Of a stretch of DNA of 64,000 bases, positions 35,154 to 45,028 are shown piece by piece (the first letter of the stretch is position 1; every line of letters begins with the position of its first letter). The stretch covers positions 930,001 through 994,000 of the forward strand of contig NZ_CAMGZA010000001.1 in assembly GCF_946151065.1 (NCBI RefSeq), written 5' to 3'. The notes under the pieces were generated by a model. That model saw only the letters and a list, made by a program, of their open reading frames with translations. It was not told where the DNA came from and made no database searches. The position numbers and the translations under genes were made by a program. This stretch comes from Microbacterium sp. Marseille-Q6965. GTDB lineage: Bacteria; Actinomycetota; Actinomycetes; Actinomycetales; Microbacteriaceae.

Positions 35154-36063
35154 GGAGCGCCGCCGCGAAGGCGTCGGGCAGGTGGTGCGCCACGTCCAGC
35201 GCCGTGACGGGCCGTCCGGGCGCGGCGGCGTCTGCGCCCGCGGCGAGGCGGCCGGCCATGCCGTGCAGCCAGGCGGCGGTCGCCGCGAGCGGGCCCAGGT
35301 CCTCGGCGTCGAGGGCGCCCTCCGTCGCCTGCCAGGCGCCCGCGATCACCGCGCCGATCGCGCCGGCGAGCACGTCGCCCGTGCCGGCGGTCGCGAGCCA
35401 CGGCGTCCCCGCCCGCACCACGGTCCACCATCCGCCCGGTGTCGCGACGATCGTCTCGGCGCCCTTCAGCAGCACGGCGCCGCCCAGAGCCACCGCCGTC
35501 TCGCGCACCGCGAGCAGCCTCTCCGCGAATCCCGCGCGCAGGCGTCGTGGCAGCGGGTCGCCGTCGAGATCGTCGATGCCGAGCCCGAGCGGGATCCGCA
35601 CCTCGCCCAGCTCGCGCTCGTGGGGCGTGACGACGACGGGGCCGCGCAGGTCGGTGACGAGGTCGAGGCCGCCGGCGTCGACGACGGTCGGCGCCTCGGA
35701 GCGCAGCAGCGCGCGAAAGCGGGCGGTCACCTCGTCCTCGCGGTCGCGGGCCGAGACGCCCGATCCGATGACGGCGGCGTCGAAACGCTCCCCCGTGTTG
35801 ACGACGGTCTCAGGCCGACGCTGCAGCACGAGGCGCGCGACATCGGCGTCGCCGCGCCAACGCACCATCCCGGCTCCCGCGCGCCACGCACCCTCCACCG
35901 TGAGCGCCGCCGCGCCCGGATACGCGGGCGAGCCGGTCTCGAGCAGCACCACGCCGCGGGAATACTTGTGGTCGGCGGCGGTTGGCACCCGCAGGTGCGC
36001 CGCGGCGTCGGCCGCCGTCCACTCGAAGGTCTCATCGCTCGGCCTGGCGTATCCCCCTGGCAT
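35143..36063 (-). CDS. nnrD: ADP-dependent NAD(P)H-hydrate dehydratase
   Basis: 306 aa ribokinase-like repair enzyme that dehydrates damaged NADHX/NADPHX. It has the KYSRGVVLLETGSPAYPGAA nucleotide segment (about 33-52), VTPHERELG and the signature GTGDVLAG at about 227-234. It lacks the epimerase (NnrE) half found in fused versions, so an epimerase must be encoded elsewhere. ATG at 36063 follows TAATCT by six bases (leaderless). Divergent from the old yellow enzyme with 60 bases between starts. Confidence 0.92.
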   Translation of the reverse strand: MPGGYARPSDETFEWTAADAAAHLRVPTAADHKYSRGVVLLETGSPAYPGAAALTVEGAWRAGAGMVRWRGDADVARLVLQRRPETVVNTGERFDAAVIGSGVSARDREDEVTARFRALLRSEAPTVVDAGGLDLVTDLRGPVVVTPHERELGEVRIPLGLGIDDLDGDPLPRRLRAGFAERLLAVRETAVALGGAVLLKGAETIVATPGGWWTVVRAGTPWLATAGTGDVLAGAIGAVIAGAWQATEGALDAEDLGPLAATAAWLHGMAGRLAAGADAAAPGRPVTALDVAHHLPDAFAAALRAL

Positions 36064-36123
36064 GCCGCCAGATTACGTCGTGCCGCCCGGAGGACACCCG
36101 CCTCCCCCATCGGAAGGATCCCC

Positions 36124-37224
36124 ATGTCCCTGCTGTTCGCGCCGATCACGCTTCGCGACGTCGAGTTCCGCAACCGCCTCTGGGTTGCCCCCATGTGCAT
36201 GTACAGCGCCGAGGACGGCGTGGTGAACGACTGGCACCACGTGCACCTTGCCCAGTTCGCCTCGGGCGGGGCGGGCCTCGTGATTGCCGAGGCGACGGCC
36301 GTGGTGCCCGAGGGGCGCATCTCGCCGCGCGACGCCGGCATCTGGAACGACGCCCAGCGCGACGCGTGGCGTCCCGTCGTCGAGGCCATCCACGCGCGCG
36401 GGGCCAAGGCGGCGGTGCAGCTCGCGCACGCGGGGCGCAAGGGATCGACGTGGTGGCCGTTCGCCGCGGAGAGCGGCGGCACGCAGCACCGCGGTTCCGT
36501 GCCGCTGGATCGCGGCGGCTGGATCGCCGAGGCTCCCTCGGCGATCGCGTACGAGGGCTACGCCCTGCCCGAGGCGATGTCGGCGGAGCGGATCACGCAG
36601 ATCGTGGCGGCCTTCGCCGCGGCCGCGCGCCGCGCCATGGAGGCCGGCTTCGACGCCGTCGAGGTGCACGCCGCACACGGCTACCTGCTGCACGAGTTCC
36701 TCTCGCCCCTGTCGAACGGGCGGGAGGACGCGCACGGCGGATCGCTCGAGAACCGGGCGCGTCTCGTCCTCGACGTCGTGCGCGCGGTGCGGGCCGAGGT
36801 GGGTGACGGGGTGCCGGTGCTCGTGCGCTTCTCGGCCGAGGATTCCGCGCCCGGCGGCCTGGTCGTCGACGACGTCGCGCAGGTGGCCCGGTGGGCCGCG
36901 GAGGCGGGCGCCGACTTCTTCGACATCTCCTCGGGCGGCCTCGTGGCGCACCAGCGCATCGATGTGCGCCCGGGCTACCAGGTGCCGTTCGCCGCGCGCG
37001 TGCGAGAGGTCACCGGCATGCCGACCGGCGCGGTGGGCATCATCACGTCGGGCGAGCAGGCGGAGAAGGTGCTGGCCGAGGGCTCGGCGGATGTCGTCTT
37101 GGCCGCGCGCGAGTGGCTGCGCGACCCCCACTTCGGCCTGCGCGCCGCCGCGGAGCTCGGCGAGCGCCCCGACGGCCTGTGGCCCGCACAGTACCTGCGC
37201 GCGTACCGGGCCCCCAAGCACTGA
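36124..37224 (+). CDS. NADH:flavin oxidoreductase, old yellow enzyme family (YqjM-like)
   Basis: 366 aa FMN TIM-barrel ene-reductase. Cys25 in APMCMYSAEDG is the FMN-tuning cysteine that marks the thermophilic-like/YqjM subgroup. The substrate-binding histidines appear in EVHAAHGYLLHEFLSP (about 179-194), and the FMN phosphate site in GIITSGEQAEKVL near 302-314. Reduces activated C=C bonds, commonly linked to oxidative stress or detoxification. ATG at 36124 has GGAAGGA five bases upstream. Confidence 0.94.
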   Translation: MSLLFAPITLRDVEFRNRLWVAPMCMYSAEDGVVNDWHHVHLAQFASGGAGLVIAEATAVVPEGRISPRDAGIWNDAQRDAWRPVVEAIHARGAKAAVQLAHAGRKGSTWWPFAAESGGTQHRGSVPLDRGGWIAEAPSAIAYEGYALPEAMSAERITQIVAAFAAAARRAMEAGFDAVEVHAAHGYLLHEFLSPLSNGREDAHGGSLENRARLVLDVVRAVRAEVGDGVPVLVRFSAEDSAPGGLVVDDVAQVARWAAEAGADFFDISSGGLVAHQRIDVRPGYQVPFAARVREVTGMPTGAVGIITSGEQAEKVLAEGSADVVLAAREWLRDPHFGLRAAAELGERPDGLWPAQYLRAYRAPKH

Positions 37225-37235
37225 GTCGCGCCGGG

Positions 37236-37269
37236 GCGCGCCCGGCCGCGTCAGCGGCGCCGGGCGCGC
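37236..37269. terminator. Bidirectional terminator between convergent genes
   Basis: GCGCGCCCGG at 37236-37245 pairs with CCGGGCGCGC at 37260-37269, with an inner CCGC/GCGG pair. The right arm includes the last codons of the CNNM gene, whose stop (37251-37253) is in the loop. It serves the gap of 26 bases between the two stops. Confidence 0.65.
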
Positions 37270-38312
37270 TCCGTCGCGTCGTGGACCTCGCCCACCAGCT
37301 CCTCGAGGATGTCCTCGAGGAAGAGCACACCCGTCGTCTCGCCGGTGGCGTTGCGCACGCGGGCCAGGTGACGTCCCGCGCGGCGCATGATCGCCAGGGC
37401 GTCCTCGAGGTCGGTCGTCTCCTGCACCGGGACCATGTGGTGGATGCGCTTGGCCGGGATCGGGGCGTTCACCGCGCGGTCGGCGTCCTCCCCCTCCGCG
37501 GCGCGCAGGATGTCCTTGAGGTGCACGTACCCCACGGGCTCGCCGGACTCGTCGACGATCACATAGCGGGAGTAGCCGTGTTTGGCCACCGCCGCCTCGA
37601 TCTCGGCGGGCGTCGTGTGCTCGGGGAGCGTGACGATCCGGTCCAGCGGCACCGCCACATCCACGGCGTCCTTGTCGGTGAACTCCACGACGGCCGCCAC
37701 GGTGCCCGTGGCGTCGTCGAGCACGCCCTCGCGGCGCGACTGGCTCACGATCGTCGCCACCTCGTCCAGCGTGAAGGTGGAGTTCGCCTCGTCCTTCGGC
37801 TCCACGCGGAACAGGCGCAGCACCGCGTTGGCGACCCAGTTGAGCACGAAGATCACAGGGTGGAACACCTTCGACACCCACACGAGCGGCGTCGCGAGGA
37901 CGAGCACGGCGCGGTCGGGCACCGAGAACGCGATGTTCTTGGCCACCATCTCGCCGAACACCACGTGCAGGTACGACACGAACACGAGCGCGATGACGAA
38001 CGCCACCGTGTCGACCGCCGCCTCGGGCAGCTCCGTGAGACCGAGCGGCACGGCCAGGAGGTGGTGGATCGCCGGCTCGGAGACGTTCAGGATCAGCAGC
38101 GAGCAGATCGTGATGCCCAGCTGCGAGGTCGCAAGCATGAGCGTGGCGTGCTCCATGGCGTACAGGGCGGTGCGCGCCGCGCGGTTGCCCTTCTCGGCGA
38201 GCGGCTCGATCTGCGAACGGCGCGCGGAGATGACGGCGAACTCGGCGCCGACGAAGAAGGCGTTGGCCAGCAGCAGCACGACCAGCCAGACGAGTCCGAT
38301 CCAGTCGCTCAT
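37251..38312 (-). CDS. CNNM/HlyC-CorC family membrane protein with CBS domains (second of a pair)
   Basis: 353 aa. An N-terminal DUF21 membrane domain (about 1-190, three or four helices; FVGAEFAVISARRSQIEPLA, GEMVAKNIAFSVPDRAV) is followed by two CBS domains (about 210-330) ending in the family motif FLEDILEELVGEV. It lacks the C-terminal CorC_HlyC domain found in the partner gene. Bacterial members move or sense magnesium or cobalt; the name hemolysin is historic. Its ATG overlaps the partner's stop (38309-38312). Confidence 0.9.
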   Translation of the reverse strand: MSDWIGLVWLVVLLLANAFFVGAEFAVISARRSQIEPLAEKGNRAARTALYAMEHATLMLATSQLGITICSLLILNVSEPAIHHLLAVPLGLTELPEAAVDTVAFVIALVFVSYLHVVFGEMVAKNIAFSVPDRAVLVLATPLVWVSKVFHPVIFVLNWVANAVLRLFRVEPKDEANSTFTLDEVATIVSQSRREGVLDDATGTVAAVVEFTDKDAVDVAVPLDRIVTLPEHTTPAEIEAAVAKHGYSRYVIVDESGEPVGYVHLKDILRAAEGEDADRAVNAPIPAKRIHHMVPVQETTDLEDALAIMRRAGRHLARVRNATGETTGVLFLEDILEELVGEVHDATERARRR

Positions 38313-39640
38313 CGCTCGTCACCTCCCTCGATCTCCGCGCCCTCCGGGAGCGGATCGGGCGTGAAGCGCACACGATCCACGCGGCGCCCGTCCATCCGCT
38401 CCACGGTCAACGTGCCGTCCTCGATGCGCACGCTGTCGCCCACGGCGGGCACGCGCTCGAGCACGCTCATGATGTAGCCGCCCACGGTGTCGTAGGCGTC
38501 GTCCTCCGGCACCTCGACCGCGGCACGGTCGCGCAGCTCGTCCGGACGCAGCTGGCCGGGGAAGGTGAGCGAATCGCGGTGGCGCACCACGCCGGCCAGG
38601 CGTCGGTCGTGCTCGTCCGCCACCTCGCCGACGATCTCCTCCACGAGGTCCTCGAGCGTGACGACGCCGGCGGTCCCGCCGTACTCGTCCACGACCACCG
38701 CCATCTGGTAGCCGCGCGCCCGCAGCTCGGCGATGAGCGCGTCCAGATGCACCGTCTCCGGCGTGCGCAGCGGCTCGGTCGCCAGCGCGCCCGCGGGCAC
38801 CTCCGCCCGCTTGTGGCGCGGCACGCCCACGGCCGCCTTCAGGTGCACGATGCCCACGATGTCGTCGAGCGACTCGCCGAAGACGGGGAAGCGGCTGTGG
38901 CCGGTCTGCCGGGCGAGCTGGACGACATCCTCGGCGGAGTCGGACGCCGCCACGGCGTGCATGCGAGGGCGAGGGGTCATCACGTCCGACGCGCTCAGGC
39001 GGGAGAACCGCAGGCTGCGGTCGAGCAGGCTGGCGGTGTCCTTCTCGAGCACGCCGGCCGTGGCGGAGCGGCGCACGAGGCTCGACAGCTCCTCCGCCGT
39101 GCGCGCGCCCGACAGCTCCTCCTTCGGCTCGATGCCCACGCCGCGCAGCACCGCGTTGGCGCTGCCGTTGAGCAGCGCCACGCCCGGCCGGAACACGGCG
39201 GTGAAGGCCAGCTGGAACGGCGCGACCACCTTCGCGGTGGCCAGCGGCAGCGCGAGCGCGAAATTCTTCGGCACGAGCTCGCCGAGGATCATCGAGAGGA
39301 TCGTCGCGATCGCCATCGCCACGACCGTCGCGATCGGCGCGCTCACCTCTCGCGGCACACCGAACGCGTCGAACAACGGCGCCATGAGGCGCGAGAACGC
39401 CGGCTCGAGCGTGTAGCCCGTCAGCAGCGTCGTGAGCGTGATGCCCAGCTGCGCGCTCGAGAGGTGCGTGGAGGTGTGCCGCAACGCGCGGATGGTCATG
39501 ACGAGCTTCGGCTCACCGCGCTGCTGCCGGGCCTCGAGATCGGCCCGGTCGAGGTTCACGAGCGCGAACTCGCTGGCCACGAAGAGGCCGGTGCCCACCG
39601 TCAGGAGGAGCCCCACCCCCATCAGGATCCAGTCGGTCAT
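38309..39640 (-). CDS. CNNM/HlyC-CorC family membrane protein with CBS and CorC_HlyC domains (first of a pair)
   Basis: 443 aa. DUF21 membrane domain (about 1-200, [32 protein letters not shown]), a CBS pair (about 215-340, [33 protein letters not shown]) and a C-terminal CorC_HlyC domain (about 355-430). The full architecture makes it a likely divalent cation (magnesium) transporter, possibly working with the shorter protein encoded next. GGAGG lies nine bases upstream of ATG 39640. Confidence 0.92.
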   Translation of the reverse strand: MTDWILMGVGLLLTVGTGLFVASEFALVNLDRADLEARQQRGEPKLVMTIRALRHTSTHLSSAQLGITLTTLLTGYTLEPAFSRLMAPLFDAFGVPREVSAPIATVVAMAIATILSMILGELVPKNFALALPLATAKVVAPFQLAFTAVFRPGVALLNGSANAVLRGVGIEPKEELSGARTAEELSSLVRRSATAGVLEKDTASLLDRSLRFSRLSASDVMTPRPRMHAVAASDSAEDVVQLARQTGHSRFPVFGESLDDIVGIVHLKAAVGVPRHKRAEVPAGALATEPLRTPETVHLDALIAELRARGYQMAVVVDEYGGTAGVVTLEDLVEEIVGEVADEHDRRLAGVVRHRDSLTFPGQLRPDELRDRAAVEVPEDDAYDTVGGYIMSVLERVPAVGDSVRIEDGTLTVERMDGRRVDRVRFTPDPLPEGAEIEGGDER

Positions 39641-39816
39641 GCCGGATCGCCTCCGCGTGCGAGCGCGAGGAAGGGTCGGTGGGGCCTGTGTCTACTGGGA
39701 GGGTCGTCCATCGTGCGCCCAATCATACGGGGAACGGCTGAACGGCCGCCGCGCGGGGTGCCTGTGAACCGGCCGCGCGACGGTTCGCGGGGGCCCTCGG
39801 CGGCCCCGGAGTGGAC

Positions 39817-39889
39817 TACGCTGGGGAGCCGGGTGCGCCGGGACGGACCGCGCATCGACGGATGAGCGATGAAAGTGGGCGATCCAGCC
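39817..39889 (+). promoter_or_regulatory. Putative -10 box and leader of the oxoglutarate dehydrogenase gene
   Basis: TACGCT at 39817-39822 is a good -10, giving a leader of about 60 bases before the GTG at 39890. No -35 is obvious. The rest of the 249-base gap between divergent genes (39641-39889) holds only GC-rich short inverted repeats such as GAACCG/CGGTTC near 39768-39787. Confidence 0.4.
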
Positions 39890-42800
39890 GTGACGAACCA
39901 GACGACGGGAGTCGGTACTGGCGAGGGGGAGTTCGGAGCCAACCAGTGGCTCGTCGATGAGCTCTACCAGCAGTTCAAGTCGGACCGGAACGCGGTCGAC
40001 AAGGAGTGGTGGCCGGTGCTCGAGGCCTACGCGGCCTCCGCCGCTTCCGCAGCAGGGGGCGACGCGGCCCCCGCCACCACGAAGGCGCAGGAGCCCGCCG
40101 CGCAGCCCGCGCCCTCCAACCCGCCCACGGCACCGGTGCCCGTGGTCGGCCAGCAGCCCGTCGCCCGCACGACGAGCAAGCCGGCCTCCCCTGCCCCGAT
40201 CCCCGCCGAGGCGCCCGAGAAGCCGCAGACGGCGCAGACCGAGTCGGCCGAGCCGAGCGAGGACCGGGTCACCGTCCTCAAGGGCATGACCAAGACGCTC
40301 GCGAAGAACATGGACGAGTCGCTGACCGTCCCGACCGCGACGAGCGTGCGCACGGTCCCGGCGAAGCTGATGATCGACAACCGCATCGTCATGAACAACC
40401 ACATGGCACGCACGCGGGGCGGCAAGGTCAGCTTCACGCACATCATCGGCTGGGCGCTGATCCAGGCCCTCAAGATCTTCCCGAGCCAGAACGTCTTCTA
40501 CGCCGAGATCGACGGCAAGCCCAGCGTCGTCGCGCCCGCCCACATCAACCTGGGCATCGCGATCGACCTCCCCAAGCCCGACGGCACGCGAGCCCTCATG
40601 GTGCCGAGCATCAAGAACGCCGAGTCGCTGTCGTTCACCGAGTACCTCGCGGCGTACGAGGATCTCGTCAAGCGCGCCCGCGCCAACAAGCTCACGGCCG
40701 CCGACTTCGCCGGCACCACCGTCTCGCTCACCAACCCGGGCGGCATCGGCACGGTGCACTCGGTCCCGCGCCTCATGAAGGGCCAGGGCTGCATCATCGG
40801 CGCCGGCGCGCTGGACTACCCCGCCGAGTTCGCCGGCTCCAGCGCCAAGACGCTCAACGAGCTCGCGATCGGCAAGACGATCACGCTGACGAGCACCTAC
40901 GACCACCGCGTCATCCAGGGTGCCGGCTCGGGCGAGTTCCTCAAGATCGTGCACGAGCTGCTGATCGGCAAGAACGAGTTCTACGAGGGGATCTTCGCGG
41001 CGCTGCGCATCCCGTACGCCCCGATCCGCTGGAACGCCGACGTCTCGGTGGACCTGTCGGAGCGCGTCGACAAGACCGCCCGCGTGCAGGAGCTCATCAA
41101 CGCCTACCGCGTGCGCGGCCACCTCATGGCCGACACCGACCCGCTCGAGTACCGGCAGCGCGAGCACCACGATCTTGAGATCGAGTCGCACGGGCTGACG
41201 TTCTGGGATCTGGAGCGAGAGTTCGTCACCAACGGCTTCGGCGGTCGCCGCCAGGCCAAGCTGCGCGACATCCTCGGCGTGCTGCGCGACTCGTACTGCC
41301 GCACCACCGGCTACGAGTACATGCACATCTCCGACCACGAGCAGCGCGACTGGTTCCAGGACCGTATCGAGAAGCCCTATGCGAAGGCCGACCACGACGA
41401 TCAGCTCCGCATCCTCCGCAAGCTGAACGAGGCCGAGGCGTTCGAGACGTTCCTGCAGACGAAGTACGTCGGGCAGAAGCGCTTCTCGCTGGAGGGCGGC
41501 GAGTCGCTCATCCCGCTGCTGGACCGCATCCTCTCGGGCGCGGCGTCGAAGCAGCTCGAGGGCGCCGCGATCGCCATGGCGCACCGCGGCCGCCTGAACG
41601 TGCTCACCAACATCGCGGGCAAGACGTACGGCCAGGTCTTCCAGGAGTTCGAGGGCGCCCTGCCGGGCAACAAGCGCGGTTCGGGTGACGTGAAGTACCA
41701 CCTCGGCACCCGGGGCACGTTCGTCGGCGAGAAGGGCGAGGAACTGCCGGTCTACCTCGCCGCGAACCCGTCGCACCTCGAGACCGTGGACGGCGTGCTC
41801 GAGGGCATCGTGCGGGCCAAGCAGGACCGCTCCGCCCCCGGCACCTACAGCTGGCTCCCGATCCTCGTCCACGGTGATGCGGCGTTCGCGGGCCAGGGCG
41901 TCGTCATGGAGACGCTGCAGATGTCGCAGCTGCGCGGATACCGCACCGGCGGCACGATCCACGTCGTGGTGAACAACCAGGTGGGCTTCACGACGCTGCC
42001 GGTCGACTCGCGCTCGTCCACGTACGCGACCGACCCGGCCAAGACGATCCAGGCCCCCGTGCTGCACGTGAACGGCGACGACCCCGAGGCGGTGGTGCGC
42101 GCCGCCGAGCTGGCGTTCGAGTACCGCGAGCGGTTCCACCGCGACATCGTGATCGACCTCGTCTGCTACCGCCGTCGTGGTCACAACGAGGGCGACGACC
42201 CGTCGATGACCCAGCCGCTCATGACGAACCTCATCGAGGCCAAGCGCTCCACGCGCCGCCTGTACACCGAGGCCCTCGTCGGCCGCGGTGACATCACCGA
42301 GGAGGAGTACGAGCAGGCCAAGGCCGACTTCCAGAACCGCCTCGAGGTGGCCTTCGCCGAGACACACGCCGCCGAGACCGGGTCGAACCCGGTGGTCACG
42401 GGCAACGGCGTCGAGGAGACGGTCGGCGAGCCCGACGTGACCGGCGTGGCCGCCGCGGTCATCGAGCAGGTCGGCGACGCGCACGCGAACAAGCCGGCCG
42501 GCTTCACCGTGCACAGCAAGCTGCAGCAGCTGCTGGACAAGCGCGTGCAGATGAGCCGTGAGGGCAAGATCGACTGGGGCTTCGGCGAGCTGCTCGCCTT
42601 CGGCTCGCTGCTGCTCGAGGGCACCCCGGTGCGCCTGGCCGGCCAGGACTCCCGCCGCGGCACGTTCGCGCAGCGCCACGCGGTCTTCCACGACCGCGTC
42701 AACGGCAAGGAATGGCTGCCCCTGTCGAACCTGTCGGACAACCAGGCCCGCTTCTGGGTGTACGACTCGCTGCTGAGCGAGTACGCGGCGCTCGCCTTCG

Positions 42801-43585
42801 AGTACGGCTACTCGGTGGAGAACCCGAACGCCCTCGTGATGTGGGAGGCGCAGTTCGGCGACTTCGTCAACGGCGCTCAGTCGGTCATCGACGAGTTCAT
42901 CTCCTCGGCGGACCAGAAGTGGGGCCAGCAGTCCAGCGTGGTGCTGGCGCTCCCCCACGGCTACGAGGGTCAGGGTCCCGACCACTCCTCGGCGCGCATC
43001 GAGCGCTTCCTGCAGCTGTGCGCACAGGACAACATGACCGTGGCGCGGCCCTCCACGCCCGCGTCGTACTTCCACCTGCTGCGCCGCCAGGCCTACGCCC
43101 GTCCGCGCAAGCCGCTGGTCGTGTTCACGCCGAAGGCCATGCTGCGTCTGCGCGGCGCCACGAGCGAGGTCGCGGACTTCACCTCGGGCCGCTTCGAGAA
43201 GGTGCTCGACGACGACCGCGGCACCGACAAGTCGGCCGTGACCAAGGTGCTGCTGCACTCGGGCAAGATCCACTGGGATCTGCGCGGCGAGCTCGACAAG
43301 AAGCCGAACCCGCAGATCGCCCTCGTCCGCGTCGAGCAGTTCTACCCGACGCCCATCGAGGAACTGACGTCGGTGCTCTCGCAGTACCCCAACGCCGAGC
43401 TGGTGTGGGTGCAGGAAGAGCCCGAGAACCAGGGCGCGTGGCCCTTCATGGCGCTCGAGGTGGCCAAGCACCTCGGCCGTGAGATCCGCGTCGTGTGCCG
43501 GTCCGCGGCGGCATCGCCCGCGACCGGCTCCAGCAAGGTCCACGCGGTGGAGCACGCCGACCTCATGGCCCGCGCGCTCGCCTGA
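39890..43585 (+). CDS. odhA: Multifunctional 2-oxoglutarate dehydrogenase E1/E2 (OdhA/Kgd type)
   Basis: 1231 aa fused enzyme of actinobacteria, converting 2-oxoglutarate to succinyl-CoA in the TCA cycle. An N-terminal E1 tail (EFGANQWLVDELYQQF) is followed by a Pro/Ala-rich linker (about 45-120). Next is an E2 acyltransferase domain (about 120-360) with its catalytic His339 in TYDHRVIQGAGSG, then the thiamine-diphosphate E1 (HGDAAFAGQG at 661-670). A C-terminal transketolase-like domain completes it. There is no lipoyl domain, as usual for OdhA, which borrows the lipoyl arm of the pyruvate complex. GTG at 39890 is preferred to ATG 39869 from family N-termini. Confidence 0.96.
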   Translation: MTNQTTGVGTGEGEFGANQWLVDELYQQFKSDRNAVDKEWWPVLEAYAASAASAAGGDAAPATTKAQEPAAQPAPSNPPTAPVPVVGQQPVARTTSKPASPAPIPAEAPEKPQTAQTESAEPSEDRVTVLKGMTKTLAKNMDESLTVPTATSVRTVPAKLMIDNRIVMNNHMARTRGGKVSFTHIIGWALIQALKIFPSQNVFYAEIDGKPSVVAPAHINLGIAIDLPKPDGTRALMVPSIKNAESLSFTEYLAAYEDLVKRARANKLTAADFAGTTVSLTNPGGIGTVHSVPRLMKGQGCIIGAGALDYPAEFAGSSAKTLNELAIGKTITLTSTYDHRVIQGAGSGEFLKIVHELLIGKNEFYEGIFAALRIPYAPIRWNADVSVDLSERVDKTARVQELINAYRVRGHLMADTDPLEYRQREHHDLEIESHGLTFWDLEREFVTNGFGGRRQAKLRDILGVLRDSYCRTTGYEYMHISDHEQRDWFQDRIEKPYAKADHDDQLRILRKLNEAEAFETFLQTKYVGQKRFSLEGGESLIPLLDRILSGAASKQLEGAAIAMAHRGRLNVLTNIAGKTYGQVFQEFEGALPGNKRGSGDVKYHLGTRGTFVGEKGEELPVYLAANPSHLETVDGVLEGIVRAKQDRSAPGTYSWLPILVHGDAAFAGQGVVMETLQMSQLRGYRTGGTIHVVVNNQVGFTTLPVDSRSSTYATDPAKTIQAPVLHVNGDDPEAVVRAAELAFEYRERFHRDIVIDLVCYRRRGHNEGDDPSMTQPLMTNLIEAKRSTRRLYTEALVGRGDITEEEYEQAKADFQNRLEVAFAETHAAETGSNPVVTGNGVEETVGEPDVTGVAAAVIEQVGDAHANKPAGFTVHSKLQQLLDKRVQMSREGKIDWGFGELLAFGSLLLEGTPVRLAGQDSRRGTFAQRHAVFHDRVNGKEWLPLSNLSDNQARFWVYDSLLSEYAALAFEYGYSVENPNALVMWEAQFGDFVNGAQSVIDEFISSADQKWGQQSSVVLALPHGYEGQGPDHSSARIERFLQLCAQDNMTVARPSTPASYFHLLRRQAYARPRKPLVVFTPKAMLRLRGATSEVADFTSGRFEKVLDDDRGTDKSAVTKVLLHSGKIHWDLRGELDKKPNPQIALVRVEQFYPTPIEELTSVLSQYPNAELVWVQEEPENQGAWPFMALEVAKHLGREIRVVCRSAAASPATGSSKVHAVEHADLMARALA

Positions 43586-43594
43586 TCCGCGACA

Positions 43595-43640
43595 CGCGAA
43601 GGCGCCCGGCGCTCCCCTGGGGAGGCCGGGCGCCTTCGCG
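43595..43640. terminator. Strong bidirectional terminator
   Basis: CGCGAAGGCGCCCGGC at 43595-43610 pairs perfectly over 16 bp with 43625-43640, and the 14-base loop contains a small CTCCCC/GGGGAG stem. It exactly fills the space between the odhA stop and the convergent acetyltransferase stop at 43641. Confidence 0.92.
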
Positions 43641-44963
43641 TCAGTACCAGAGGCTGAGGTGCGGCGCCCGGTCCGCGCGCAGGGCGACGTCGAGCGCGGC
43701 GATCGCGTTCGCCTCGCCCGTGACCCGACCGGCCGCGGCGAGCGCCCTCAGGGGCACGCCGCCGACGATGACCGACGAGAGCTCCGAGACCCCCAGCTCG
43801 ATGCCGGCCTCCCCCGACGCGGGCGTCACCTCGGCCACCCCGCCCGCGATCCCCAGGCGCCAGGCGCCGTCCGCGATCCCCAGGTCGTCCCGCACGCGCA
43901 CCACGACGTCGGCGTCGGCCGCGTAGCCTCGAGCCGTGAGCACCCGTGCCACGTCGAGGATCCGCAGCCATCCGTGGTCGAAGACCGTGCGGGCGACCGC
44001 GCGCGGGTCGGCCACGAGCCACGGCAGGGGGTCGTCCACGGGCTGCAGATCGGCCGTCACGGTGCCGACGAGGTCGTACTCGAGCGCGAAGCGCCACAGC
44101 GCCGCCCTGACCTCGGGCGTCTCGGCCACGAGGTGATGGATCGCGAGGCTGTGCTTGGTGTGGTCGTCGCCGTCCGAGATGGTGAAGGCGAGGGCGCCTC
44201 GGACCGCTCCGGCCGCGTCGCGCGCGATGACGCCGCGCGTGCGGGTGCCGGCGTCGTTGCCCGGGTCGGTGCCGGCGATCCGCGCCCACCTCAGCGAGAA
44301 GCCCGACACGTTGCCGGCGCGGTGGCGCCGCACCCGCTCGTGGAGCTCGCCGATCGTCTCGGCCAGGCGCGCCCGCTCCACGAACTCCAGTCGCACGTCG
44401 GCGTCCGGGCCGATCCATCCCGCGCGCTTGGTCTCCACCCGCAATCGCTCGACGGGCACGGCCATGCCGAAGCCGTAGCGGCCGTAGATGGTCGACTCGG
44501 TGACCGTGAGCCCGGCGACCGCGAGGCCGGCGGCGGCCGCGGACCGCAGCTCGCCCTCGAGCATGGCCCGCGCGATCCCGCGGCGCCGGTGCGTCGCAGC
44601 GACGGTGACCCCGCTGATCGCCCACATGTCGATGTCCGGCAGCGGCGCCTCCGCCCCCGCCGGCCCCGGCAGGGTGAGTCGCGACACCCACGAGGTCACG
44701 GTTCCGACCGGCCAGGCGCCCGGAGCCGCGTCGCGCTCGTAGACGCCGATCATGCGCGCGGCGCGCTCGGCGTACGACCGCGGCGCGCTGCCCTCCCGCT
44801 CCTCGTTCGGCTCACCGTCGAGGAAGCCGCGCGAGACGGCGCGGTAGAACGGCAGGAAGTCATCCCCGTCCGCCGCCACCGCCCGGTAGTCGAGGCCGCG
44901 TCCCGCGAGCCGCTCCTGCGAGGTCTCGTCCGCGGGCACGTCCCGCGCATCGATCGAGGTCAT
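43641..44963 (-). CDS. Eis-like GNAT acetyltransferase
   Basis: 440 aa. An N-terminal GNAT domain has VSRGFLDGEPNEE, the SGVTVAATHRRRGIARAML acetyl-CoA loop (about 137-155) and ESTIYGRYGFGMA. A second GNAT-like domain and a sterol-carrier-like C-terminal domain ending in LSLWY complete the Eis architecture. Mycobacterial Eis acetylates aminoglycosides at several positions and some proteins; the natural substrate here is unknown. ATG at 44963 follows TACGCT by seven bases (leaderless). Confidence 0.92.
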   Translation of the reverse strand: MTSIDARDVPADETSQERLAGRGLDYRAVAADGDDFLPFYRAVSRGFLDGEPNEEREGSAPRSYAERAARMIGVYERDAAPGAWPVGTVTSWVSRLTLPGPAGAEAPLPDIDMWAISGVTVAATHRRRGIARAMLEGELRSAAAAGLAVAGLTVTESTIYGRYGFGMAVPVERLRVETKRAGWIGPDADVRLEFVERARLAETIGELHERVRRHRAGNVSGFSLRWARIAGTDPGNDAGTRTRGVIARDAAGAVRGALAFTISDGDDHTKHSLAIHHLVAETPEVRAALWRFALEYDLVGTVTADLQPVDDPLPWLVADPRAVARTVFDHGWLRILDVARVLTARGYAADADVVVRVRDDLGIADGAWRLGIAGGVAEVTPASGEAGIELGVSELSSVIVGGVPLRALAAAGRVTGEANAIAALDVALRADRAPHLSLWY

Positions 44964-45028
44964 GCCTCCCAGCGTAGGGCGGGCTGCCGACGCGCTAGAT
45001 TCGTCAGGGACATCCTGGAGGAGGACGC

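Noticed and set aside
39692..43555. 1287-codon open frame antisense to odhA
   Set aside because: High GC leaves the opposite strand open. The translation is Arg/Ala/Val-rich low complexity without motifs, while the plus strand encodes every domain of OdhA.
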